Source: Streptomyces collinus (GTDB lineage: Bacteria > Actinomycetota > Actinomycetes > Streptomycetales > Streptomycetaceae). Taken from it: a stretch of DNA of 64,000 bases. Below, piece by piece: positions 51,403 through 60,400 of this stretch. The translations under genes and the position numbers were made by a program. The stretch's first letter is position 1, and each line of letters opens with the position of its first letter. The notes under the pieces are model-generated. The model saw only the letters and a program-made list of their open reading frames with translations. It ran no database searches and had not been told where the DNA came from. Location of the stretch: contig NZ_CP133771.1 in the NCBI RefSeq assembly GCF_031348265.1, forward strand, positions 7,750,001 through 7,814,000, written 5' to 3'.

Positions 51403-52464
51403 ATGGGCACGACTGCTGTGATGGAGCGCCCCGCGCCCGGGGGCTCGGCGAAGACCCGTCGGCGACGGGTCATGGGTCTGGGCACCCTTCTGGCGGTCCT
51501 CGTGGCCGTTGCGGTGCTGTCGCTCGCCGTCGGCGCCCGGGCGCTGAGTCCGGCCGAGGTCTGGCACGGGCTCTTCGGGGCCCCGACGTCCGACCAGCGG
51601 CTCACGGAGATCCGGCTCATCGTGGAGACCGTACGGGTGCCCCGTACGGTTCTCGCGATCGTCGCGGGCATCGCCCTGGGGGTCGGCGGTGCGCTCATCC
51701 AGGGGTTCACCCGCAACCCGATCGCCGACACCGGCCTGCTCGGCGTGAACACCGGCGCCTCGTTCGCCGTGGTGTCGGTGATCGCGGTCTTCGGGTTCTC
51801 CGACCCGTTCCAGTACGTCTGGTTCGCCTTCCTCGGTGCGGCGGTCGCCGGTGTGGTGGTGTTCGGTCTCGCGAGCATCGGCCGGGGCGCCGGCAACCCG
51901 CTGACGCTGGCCCTGGCCGGGCAGGGGATCACGGTCTTCCTGATGGCGATGACCACGGCCGTCGCGCTGTCGAACCAGGCCTCGCTGAACGCGCTGCGGT
52001 TCTGGAACGCGGGCTCCGTGGCCGGCGTCGGCTTCGACGTGATCTGGCCGGTGACCGGGTTCATCGCCGTCGGCGTGGTGCTGGGGCTGACCACGCTGCC
52101 CTCGCTCAACCTGCTCAACCTCGGTGACGACGTGGCGCGGGGGCTCGGCGTGAACATCGCGCTGAGCCGGACCGTCGGCATCACCGCCATCACGCTGCTG
52201 GCGGGGGCGGCGACGGCCGCGTGCGGCCCCATCGCCTTCCTCGGTCTCATGGTGGCCCACGTGGCCCGCTACCTGACCGGCCCCGACTACCGCTGGCTGG
52301 TGCCCTGCGCCGGGCTGCTCGGCGCCGTCGTCCTGCTGGTCTGCGACATCATCGGCCGACTGGTGGTCAGGCCGGGCGAGCTGGACGCCGGTGTCGTCGT
52401 CGCGCTCCTCGGTGCCCCCTTCTTCGCGGTGCTCGTCTGGCGCGGAAAGTTCAGGAGCGCATGA
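51403..52464 (+). CDS. cchC: CchC: ferri-siderophore permease (FecCD family)
   Basis: The 353-residue permease has the FecCD pattern of about ten membrane helices: VPRTVLAIVAGIALGVGGAL, the ATPase-contact loop ARGLGVNIALSRTVG, and GPIAFLGLMVAHVARYLTG. It should work with cchD and cchE to import ferric coelichelin. The ATG at 51403 has no good ribosome site (the nearest AAGGG is 16 bases away). It overlaps cchD by four bases. Confidence 0.94.
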   Translation: MGTTAVMERPAPGGSAKTRRRRVMGLGTLLAVLVAVAVLSLAVGARALSPAEVWHGLFGAPTSDQRLTEIRLIVETVRVPRTVLAIVAGIALGVGGALIQGFTRNPIADTGLLGVNTGASFAVVSVIAVFGFSDPFQYVWFAFLGAAVAGVVVFGLASIGRGAGNPLTLALAGQGITVFLMAMTTAVALSNQASLNALRFWNAGSVAGVGFDVIWPVTGFIAVGVVLGLTTLPSLNLLNLGDDVARGLGVNIALSRTVGITAITLLAGAATAACGPIAFLGLMVAHVARYLTGPDYRWLVPCAGLLGAVVLLVCDIIGRLVVRPGELDAGVVVALLGAPFFAVLVWRGKFRSA

Positions 52465-53522
52465 ACGTGACCGAAGTGAAGGCGTCGCTGCCGCCGGGCG
52501 TGCGGCTGGGCCGGGTGTCGTTCTTCTGGCGGCCCTGGCTGGTGGGGGTCTCGCTGCTGCTGGCGGCGGCGGCCTTCCTGGTCTTCTGCGTGTCCATCGG
52601 CGTCGGGGACTTCCCCATCGGCCTGCCGCAGGTGATCCGCACGCTCCTCGGGCGGGGCGAACAGGTCGACGAGTTCGTCATCATGGACCTGCGGATGCCG
52701 CGCGCCCTGGCCGGGCTCGTCGTGGGGATCGCGCTCGGGGTGTCCGGGGCGATCACCCAGTCCATCGCCCGCAACCCCCTGGCCAGCCCGGACGTTCTGG
52801 GCATCACCACGGGCGCGAGCGCGGTCGCGGTGTTCCTGGTGACGGTGTCGGGCGGGGCCGCCGCGGCCGTGACCGAGACCGTGGGTCTGTCGGCGGCGGC
52901 GCTCGCCGGCGGTCTCGGCACGGGGCTGCTGGTGTACTTCCTGGCCTGGCGGCGCGGGATCGACGGCTTCCGGCTCATTCTCATCGGCATCTCGGTGAGC
53001 GCGGTGATGGAGGCCATCACCACCTGGCTGCTCGTCACGGCCGACATCAGGGACGTGGCCCAGGCACAGGCCTGGCTGGTCGGCTCGCTCGACGACCGCT
53101 CGTGGGGCGAGGTCGAGGTGGCCCTGTGGGGCACGCTCGTCCTGCTGGCCGTCGTGGCCGCCGTGGCGTTCCAGTTCAAGCCGATGCACTTCGGCGACGA
53201 GGTCGCCGCCGGCCTCGGGGTGCGGTACGCGGCCGTGCGGGCGGTCCTGCTGCTGTGCGCGGTGCTGCTGGCCGGTGTGGCGGTGAGCGCGGCGGGCCCG
53301 GTCCCGTTCGTCGCGCTCGTCGCCCCCCAGGTGGCGATGCGGCTGGCGCGCTGCCCGACACCGCCGATGCTCGCCTCGGGCCTGGTGGGCGCGCTGCTGC
53401 TGATCGGCTCGGACCTCGTCGCGCGGGCGGTCCTGCCGGTGTCGCTCCCGGTCGGCGTGGTCACCGCCGCGATCGGCGGGCCCTTCCTCGTCTACCTGCT
53501 GGTGCGGGCCAACCTCCGGTAG
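52461..53522 (+). CDS. cchD: CchD: ferri-siderophore permease (FecCD family)
   Basis: The 353-residue partner permease has MPRALAGLVVGIALGVSGAI, NPLASPDVLGITTGA, GLGVRYAAVRAV and GPVPFVALVAPQVAMRL. It starts in the ATGA overlap with cchC and pairs with it as a heterodimeric channel. FecCD permeases usually have ten membrane helices each. Its stop lies seven bases before an iron box that precedes cchE. Confidence 0.94.
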   Translation: MNVTEVKASLPPGVRLGRVSFFWRPWLVGVSLLLAAAAFLVFCVSIGVGDFPIGLPQVIRTLLGRGEQVDEFVIMDLRMPRALAGLVVGIALGVSGAITQSIARNPLASPDVLGITTGASAVAVFLVTVSGGAAAAVTETVGLSAAALAGGLGTGLLVYFLAWRRGIDGFRLILIGISVSAVMEAITTWLLVTADIRDVAQAQAWLVGSLDDRSWGEVEVALWGTLVLLAVVAAVAFQFKPMHFGDEVAAGLGVRYAAVRAVLLLCAVLLAGVAVSAAGPVPFVALVAPQVAMRLARCPTPPMLASGLVGALLLIGSDLVARAVLPVSLPVGVVTAAIGGPFLVYLLVRANLR

Positions 53523-53528
53523 ATGTAC

Positions 53529-53547
53529 AAGAGTCAGGTGAACCTAA
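53529..53547. promoter_or_regulatory. Weak internal iron-box-like site before cchE
   Basis: AAGAGTCAGGTGAACCTAA matches 13 of 19 positions, with the full right half AACCTAA. It lies inside the frame if cchE starts at 53523 but in its leader if it starts at the GTG at 53562. Confidence 0.4.
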
Positions 53548-53561
53548 GCAAGGGGGGACCC

Positions 53562-54413
53562 GTGGTCGCACAGTCCGTCACCGAGGCCGCGGTCGGCGAC
53601 GCCTCGCGGCTGGCAGCCCGAGGCGTCACGGTCGGCTACGGCGGCCGGACCGTCATCGACGGCCTCGACGTGGCGATACCGCCCGGGGTCGTCACCACGA
53701 TCATCGGCCCCAACGGCTGCGGGAAGTCCACCCTGTTGCGGACCCTGTCACGGCTGCTCAAGCCGACCAAGGGGACGGTCGTCCTGGACGGCGAGGACAT
53801 CGGCAGGCTGCGGACCCGGGACGTGGCCAAGAAGCTCGGCCTGCTCCCGCAGGCGCCGGTCGCCCCGGAGGGGCTGACGGTGGCCGACCTGGTCGCCCGG
53901 GGCCGGCACCCGCACCAGAGCTGGCTGCGGCAGTGGTCCTCGGACGACGCCGAGGTCGTGGAGCGCGCGCTCGCCATGACCGGCGTGGCCGACCTGGCCG
54001 ACCGCCCGGTCGACTCGCTCTCCGGCGGTCAACGGCAGCGCGTGTGGATCTCCATGACGCTGGCTCAGGGCACCGATCTGCTGCTCCTGGACGAGCCGAC
54101 GACCTATCTGGACCTGGCGCACGCGGTCGACGTCCTCGACCTGGTCGACGATCTGCACGAGTCGGGCTGCACCGTCGTCATGGTGCTCCACGACCTCAAC
54201 CTCGCCGTGCGCTACAGCGACCACCTCGTCGTGATGCGGGAGGGGTCGATCCTGGCGCAGGGGCATCCGCACGATGTCGTCACCGCCGAACTGCTGCACG
54301 AGGCCTTCGGGTTGCGCGCCCAGGTGATCGACGACCCGGTGGGCGACCGGCCGTTGATCGTGCCCATCGGACGTACGCACGTGCGACCGGGACACATCCC
54401 GATAAACGAGTAG
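53562..54413 (+). CDS. cchE: CchE: siderophore ABC importer ATPase
   Basis: The 283-residue ATPase has Walker A GPNGCGKSTLLRTL, signature LSGGQRQRVWIS and Walker B LLLLDEPTTYLDLAHAV, with switch His in VLHDLN. This is the FepC/FhuC-type iron-siderophore group. I take the GTG at 53562 because AAGGGGGGA precedes it; the ATG at 53523 directly after the cchD stop has no ribosome site and would place an iron-box-like sequence in the coding region. It powers uptake through cchC/cchD. Confidence 0.92.
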   Translation: MVAQSVTEAAVGDASRLAARGVTVGYGGRTVIDGLDVAIPPGVVTTIIGPNGCGKSTLLRTLSRLLKPTKGTVVLDGEDIGRLRTRDVAKKLGLLPQAPVAPEGLTVADLVARGRHPHQSWLRQWSSDDAEVVERALAMTGVADLADRPVDSLSGGQRQRVWISMTLAQGTDLLLLDEPTTYLDLAHAVDVLDLVDDLHESGCTVVMVLHDLNLAVRYSDHLVVMREGSILAQGHPHDVVTAELLHEAFGLRAQVIDDPVGDRPLIVPIGRTHVRPGHIPINE

Positions 54414-54416
54414 AGG

Positions 54417-54435
54417 TAAGGCTAGGCTAACCTCA
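54417..54435. promoter_or_regulatory. Iron box upstream of cchF
   Basis: TAAGGCTAGGCTAACCTCA matches 16 of 19 positions of the iron-box pattern. A second, weaker copy starts at 54447 (TAAGGTTTGCCTGCCC). Together they give cchF its own iron control. Confidence 0.85.
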
Positions 54436-54508
54436 CTCCGTCACGGTAAGGTTTGCCTGCCCTTTAGGCGAGGGTGCAGCGAACTAGCGCGAAAGCAAGG
54501 GGTTTTGG

Positions 54509-55567
54509 ATGCTCCTCCATCGAACGACGTCCCGGAAGCCATGGCGGCGGCTGGCGGCGGTCGTGTCCGCGGCCACCCTCGGCGTCGGTCTCCTCGCGGG
54601 ATGCGGCTCCGACTCGGCGGACACGGCGGACAACAAGAACGAGGGCACCCAGGCCGCGGCGGCCGGCGCGTTCCCGGTCACCGTGGAGCACGCATTCGGA
54701 TCCACGAAGGTCGAGAAGGCGCCCCAGCGGGTCGTCTCCGTCGGCTACACCGACGACCAGACCATCCTGGCCTTCGGCATCAAGCCCGTCGGCATGGTCG
54801 ACCAGTACCCCAACCCGCCGGGCAAGTCCCCCGACATCAACACCCAGTGGCCCTGGGTGAAGGACAAGTGGGGTGACACCAAGCCCGAGGTCATCATGAA
54901 GAACGGTGACTCCGGCCCCAACTACGAGAAGATCGCGGCCCTGCGGCCCGACCTGATCGTCGCGGTCTACTCCGAGATCGACCAGGCCGGCTACGACAAG
55001 CTCTCCAAGATCGCTCCCACGGTGGCCCGCACCAAGGCCGAGAAGGAGCCCTTCAGCGCCCCCTGGCAGGACAACGCCCTGCACATCGCCAAGGCCCTCG
55101 GCAAGGCCGACGAGGGCCAGAAGATGGTCGACGACATCGAGGGCAAGCTGGCCACGGCCAAGAAGGAGCACCCGGAGCTCGGCAAGCAGACCGCCGTCGC
55201 GCTGTCCTGGTACGAGAACTCGGTGGCGCCGTTCACCTCCACCGACGTGCGCGGCCGGCTCGTCTCGGGCATCGGCTTCAAGTACCAGACCGGGATCGAC
55301 AAGGTCGCCGGGGGCAGCTTCTACACCAAGCTCTCGCCCGAGCGCATCGACCTCGTCGACGTCGACCACATCTTCGTCATCAACGACAAGGCCGACACCG
55401 AGGCCCTGAAGAAGTTCAAGCTGTTCGCCAACCTCGACGCGGTGAAGAAGGGCAACGTGTCCTACCTGCTCGACAGCGAGGGACCGGCCGTCGGCGCGGC
55501 CATCTCCCAGGGCACCCTGCTGTCCATGCCGTACGCGATCGACGAGCTCGTCAAGTCGGTCGAGTAG
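54509..55567 (+). CDS. cchF: CchF: ferri-siderophore-binding lipoprotein
   Basis: The 352-residue precursor has a basic N-terminus, a hydrophobic core and the lipobox LLAGC, so it is lipid-anchored outside the cell. The mature part is a FepB/FhuD-type (Peripla_BP_2) fold with APQRVVSVGYTDDQTILAFG, ALRPDLIVAVYSEI and VAGGSFYTKLSPERI. It should capture ferric coelichelin for the cchCDE importer. AAGGGG lies seven to eight bases before the ATG. cchG follows after four bases. Confidence 0.94.
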   Translation: MLLHRTTSRKPWRRLAAVVSAATLGVGLLAGCGSDSADTADNKNEGTQAAAAGAFPVTVEHAFGSTKVEKAPQRVVSVGYTDDQTILAFGIKPVGMVDQYPNPPGKSPDINTQWPWVKDKWGDTKPEVIMKNGDSGPNYEKIAALRPDLIVAVYSEIDQAGYDKLSKIAPTVARTKAEKEPFSAPWQDNALHIAKALGKADEGQKMVDDIEGKLATAKKEHPELGKQTAVALSWYENSVAPFTSTDVRGRLVSGIGFKYQTGIDKVAGGSFYTKLSPERIDLVDVDHIFVINDKADTEALKKFKLFANLDAVKKGNVSYLLDSEGPAVGAAISQGTLLSMPYAIDELVKSVE

Positions 55568-55571
55568 GGAA

Positions 55572-57359
55572 GTGAGCACCACCGACACGCGCGTCGCCCC
55601 GGCGGCCCTGCGCACGACGACCGGACGCGAGGCCGCCCGCTGGGTCGCGGGACACTGCCGCGCCATGCCCGGACTCTCGGCCGCGACCGTGCTCACCACG
55701 GTCGCGGGGGCGGCGCTCCAGGTGCTCCCGGTGCTTCTGCTCGGCCGGGTGGTCGACGGGGTCGTCGGGGGCGAGGACCGTTCGGTCCTGGTCACGATCG
55801 GGGTGCTGATCGGTGCCGCCGCGCTGCTCGGCGCGGCGGCCACCGCGGTCTCCACCTACCTGATCGGACGGCTGGGAGCGGATCTGCTGGCACGGCTGCG
55901 CGAAGGCGCCGTCCGGGCGGTGCTCGGCATGCCGAGCGCGCGGATCGAGCAGGTCGGCCGGGGAGACGTGCTCTCCCGCGTCGGCGACGACGTGGCCGTC
56001 ATCTCCAAGGGCATCCGCACGGCCGTCCCCACGGTGTTCTCGGCCGGCGTGCTGGTCGTCATCGCCACGCTCGGCATGTTCGGCCTTGACTGGCGACTCG
56101 GTCTGGCCGGCGCCGGCGCGCTGCCCGCCTACGCGCTGGCGCTGCGCTGGTACCTGCCCCGGTCCGCCCCGCTCTACCGCAAGCAGCGCGTGGCCCAGGC
56201 CGACCGGGCCCAGGCGTTCATCAGCGGCCTGAACGGCATCGACACGGTGCGCGCCTACCGTCTGGAGGGGGCCTTCCGCGAGAAGGTCACCACCGAGTCG
56301 TGGCGGGTGCGTGAGCTCGGCATCGAGGTGTTCCGGTTCTTCGGCCGGTTCGTCGGCCGGGAGAACCGCGCCGAGTTCATCGGGCTGGTCCTGATCCTCG
56401 TCGTCGGGTACGCCCTGCTGGAGGCCGACGCGGCCACCCTGGGCGAGGTGTCGGCGGCCCCGCTGCTGTTCCACCGGCTGTTCACCCCGCTGGGCGCCAT
56501 CATGTTCACCTTCGACGAGGCGCAGAAGTCGGGCGCGAGCCTGACCCGCCTGGTCGGGGTGCTGGGGGAGTCCGCCGAGGAGCGGCTGGTCGGGGACGAG
56601 TCCGTCACGGCGGCCGGGACCGGGGCGTACCCGGTGACGGTCCAGGGGCTGACGTTCCGTTACCCCGGCTCCGAGGAACCGGTGCTGCGGGACGTGGACC
56701 TGGCCATCCCGGCGGGCGGATCCCTCGCCCTGGTCGGCGCCACGGGCGCGGGCAAGACGACCCTGGCCGCGCTGATCGCCGGTATCGGCACCCCGGAGGC
56801 CGGCTCGGTGCGCATCGGGACGACGGATCTGTCCGGTCTGGACGAGGCCGGGGCGCGGGCCCTGGTGAGCATCCTGACGCAGGAGACGCACGTGTTCTCC
56901 GGCCCGCTCGCCGACGACCTGCGGCTGTCCGCGCCGGGGGCGAGCGACGCGGAGCTGCTGGACGCGCTGCGCACCGTCGGCGCCGAAGGCTGGGTCGCCG
57001 CGCTGCCCGACGGGCTGAACACGCCGGTCGGTGAGGGCGGTGAGCGCCTGGACGTCACCAAGGTCGCCCAGATCGCCCTGGCGCGGCTGGTGCTGGGCCG
57101 GGCGCCGGTGGTGGTGCTCGACGAGTCGACCGCGGAGGCCGGAAGCGAGGGCGCCGCCGAGCTGGAGCGGGCCGTACTGGCCGCGTGCGCCGGCCGGACC
57201 ACGCTGTTCGTGGCGCACCGGCTGACCCAGGCGATGGCCGCGGACCGGATCGCCGTGCTCGACGCGGGACGCGTCGTGGAGCAGGGGACGCACGAGGAAC
57301 TGGTGGCTCTGGGCGGCCGGTACGCACGACTGTGGCGGGCCTGGCGAGAGGGTAGTTAG
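55572..57359 (+). CDS. cchG: CchG: ABC exporter with degenerate signature motif
   Basis: The 595-residue fused exporter has six membrane helices (about 40-310) and an ATPase domain with Walker A GATGAGKTTLAALI and Walker B VVVLDESTAEAG. The usual LSGGQ signature reads RLDVTKVAQIALARL. It should export coelichelin. The signature loss is seen in several actinobacterial siderophore exporters I recall, so it may be a family trait. The GTG start lies four bases after cchF and has only GGGA close by, so it is probably translated by coupling. An iron box and the NRPS gene follow. Confidence 0.9.
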   Translation: MSTTDTRVAPAALRTTTGREAARWVAGHCRAMPGLSAATVLTTVAGAALQVLPVLLLGRVVDGVVGGEDRSVLVTIGVLIGAAALLGAAATAVSTYLIGRLGADLLARLREGAVRAVLGMPSARIEQVGRGDVLSRVGDDVAVISKGIRTAVPTVFSAGVLVVIATLGMFGLDWRLGLAGAGALPAYALALRWYLPRSAPLYRKQRVAQADRAQAFISGLNGIDTVRAYRLEGAFREKVTTESWRVRELGIEVFRFFGRFVGRENRAEFIGLVLILVVGYALLEADAATLGEVSAAPLLFHRLFTPLGAIMFTFDEAQKSGASLTRLVGVLGESAEERLVGDESVTAAGTGAYPVTVQGLTFRYPGSEEPVLRDVDLAIPAGGSLALVGATGAGKTTLAALIAGIGTPEAGSVRIGTTDLSGLDEAGARALVSILTQETHVFSGPLADDLRLSAPGASDAELLDALRTVGAEGWVAALPDGLNTPVGEGGERLDVTKVAQIALARLVLGRAPVVVLDESTAEAGSEGAAELERAVLAACAGRTTLFVAHRLTQAMAADRIAVLDAGRVVEQGTHEELVALGGRYARLWRAWREGS

Positions 57360-57370
57360 GCAACCCTAAT

Positions 57371-57389
57371 TTAGGTTAGCCTAACTCCA
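57371..57389. promoter_or_regulatory. Iron box upstream of cchH
   Basis: TTAGGTTAGCCTAACTCCA matches 16 of 19 positions of TTAGGTTAGSCTAACCTAA. It begins 12 bases after cchG and lies 28 bases before the NRPS start, giving the synthetase its own iron-controlled promoter. Confidence 0.88.
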
Positions 57390-57416
57390 CATTCTGGAAG
57401 GGACGCTGAGTCTTCG

Positions 57417-60400
57417 ATGATGGAACCGCGCGCTCGTCTCGCACTGCTTTCTCCCACGCGCCTGGCCGATGTCCGCCGGCGGACCGGCGACTACCCGGAC
57501 AGGACCATCACCGAGGCCTGCGCCATCGGCCTGTCGTACTGGGCGGCCGGCCGCAGCCCCGAGGGCATCGACCTCACCCCGGGCACGCTCTTCGCCGACG
57601 TCCTCGGCTGGGTCGACAACGGCGGCCGTGCGCCCGGCGGTTGGGAGATCACCCCCGACGGCCGCGGCATCACCGTCCCCCACGGCGTCGAAACAGAGGA
57701 CGCACAGCTCGCGCTGGACGACCTGGCCGACTTCCCCGACCGGCCGCTCGGCACCATCGGCCCCTCCAGCGTCGCGGCCAGGCTCCGCACCCTGGCCGAG
57801 TGGAACGACAACCGGGCCGACCGGGTCCGCCCCACCATCGTGGAGATGTTCCACGAGCAGGTCCGTACCCGGCCGGACGCCGTGGCCGTCGTCGACGAGC
57901 ACCGCACCCTGACCTACCGTGAAGCGGCCGAGCGGGCCGGCCAGTTGGCCCACCACCTGCTCGCCCGCAGACTCGGCGCCGAGCAGGTCGTGGGCATCTC
58001 CCTGGCCCGCTCCGCCGACATGGTCATCGGGCTGCTCGCCGTGCTCCAGGCCGGCTGCACCTTCGTACCGCTCGACCCGCAGTGGCCCGCCGCGCGCCGG
58101 GCCGTCGTCATCGAGGACGCCCGGGTCGTCCTCCAGCTCAACGCCTCCGGCGAGCACGACCCGGCCGAACCGGACGCCGTGGCCGTCGATCTCGGCGACT
58201 GGCGGTACGGCTCGTACCCGGCCGAGGCGCCCGGCCTCACCGTCCCCGGCGACGCACTGGCCTACGTGATCTTCACCTCCGGCTCCACCGGCCGCCCCAA
58301 GGGCGCGATGATCCGGCACGAGGCGATCAGCGAGCGCCTGCTGTGGCAGGTGAACGAGATCCTCGGCTTCGGACACGACGACGCCTCCCTGTTCAAGGCG
58401 CCGCTGTCCTTCGACATCTCCATCAACGAGATCTTCCTGCCGCTGGTCTGCGGCGGCCGGCTCGTCGTCCTGCGGCCCGGCGGCGAACGCGACCCGCACC
58501 ACCTGCTGAGCGTCATCGCCGAACAGCGGGTCACCTTCACGTACCTGGTGTCGTCCATGCTCGACGTACTGCTGGAGATGGCCGGCGACTCCGGCCGCCT
58601 CGACAGCCTGCGGCACGTGTGGTGCGGCGGCGAAGTGCTCACCCCCGAGCTGTACGAGCGGTTCCGCACCAAGCTCGGCAACGTCCCCATGTACCACGGC
58701 TACGGCCCCGCCGAGACGACCATCGGCGTCTCTCACGTCATCTACCGGGGCGCCGCGGAGCGCCTGTCGACGTCCATCGGCAAGGCCAACCCCAACACCC
58801 AGCTCTACGTCCTGGACGACGAGCTGCGCCCCGTCCCGGTCGGCGTCGGCGGCGAACTGTACGTCGGCGGCTTCCTCCTGGGCCGCGGCTACGTGGGCGC
58901 ACCGGGCCTGACCGCCTCCCGCTTCGTCGCCAACCCCTTCGCGAACGACGGCTCCCGCCTCTACCGCACCGGCGACCTCGCCCGCTTCGCCCCCGACGGA
59001 TCGCTGGACTTCCTCGGCCGCGCCGACAACCAGATCAAGATCCGCGGCATGCGGCTGGAGATCGAGGACGTCGAGGTCGGCCTCGCCGAACACCCCCGCG
59101 TACGGCACACCTGCGTCGTCGCGAAGAAGAACGCGGCCGGCGGAACCTACCTCGTCGGCTACGTCATACCCGCCGCCGGCGGCGCGGAGGAACTGCGGGC
59201 GGACGAGGTCAAGGCATGGGCCGCGGCACACATGGTCGAGTACATGGTGCCCGCCCACATCGTCGTGCTGGAGGAGTTCCCGCTCACCGCCAACGGCAAG
59301 CTCGACCGCAACGCCCTGCCCGAGCCCGTGATCGAGACGGGCTCCCTCGTCCGCCCCGCCACCGACGACGAGCGGGCGGTGTGCGCCGCGGTCGCGGAGG
59401 TGCTGCGCCTCGAAGAGGTCGGTGCCGACCAGGACTTCTTCCAGCTCGGCGGCGACAGCATCCTGGCGATCTCCCTGCTGAGCGCACTGCGCGAACAGGG
59501 CCTGCACGTCACCGCACGGCAGATCTTCACGCACAGCACCGTCGGCGCGCTGGCAGCGGTCGCGAGCCGCGAGGACGTCTCCACCGTCGACCACGCCGAC
59601 GTCGCCACCGGCACCGTCGTGGGCTCGCCCGTCGTGCAGTGGCTGGGTGAGACCACGGACGCCGTCGACGGCTTCGTCCAGTCGGTCGTCCTGAACACCC
59701 CGGCGGACCTGACCGCCGACGCCCTCGACGCGATCCTCACCGCCCTCGTTTCCCGGCACGACATGCTCCGCGCCCGGCTGGTGCGCGGCGAGCGCTGGAG
59801 CTTCGACATCCCCGAGGCGGACCGGGCCGTGCCCGCCGGGCAGCAGAGCGACCTGCCGCTCGACGACTGCGTCGCCCTCGCCACCGCCGGCCTGGACCCC
59901 GCGAACGGCGTGATGCTCCGGGCCGTCTGGCGCCCCTCGGCCCGTCAACTCGTCCTCGTCGCCCACCACGTGGTCGTCGACGGCATCTCCTGGCGCGTCC
60001 TGATGGAGGACCTGGCCACCGCCTGGCGGCAGTTCAGCTCGGGCGAGTCCATCGAACTGCCCCCGGTGGGCACGTCGTTCCGGCGCTGGACCCAGCTGCT
60101 GGAGCGCGCCGCGTTCGACGCCGACAGCTCCTCCTACCGGCGCCCCCTGCCCGGTGAGGACCAGCCGCTGGCCCGCCGAGCCCTGTCCGGGACCGACACC
60201 GTCGCGAACGAACGCCTGCGGACCGTCTCCGTCGGCCCCGAGGTCACGGCCGCGCTGCTGAACGAGATCCCCGCGAAGTTCCACGCTGGCGTCAACGACG
60301 TGCTGCTCACCGCGCTCGCCGTCGCCCTGGCCCGGCGGCGCCGCGACCTCGGACAGGACCAGACCTTCGCCCACATCGAACTCGAAGGCCACGGCCGCGA

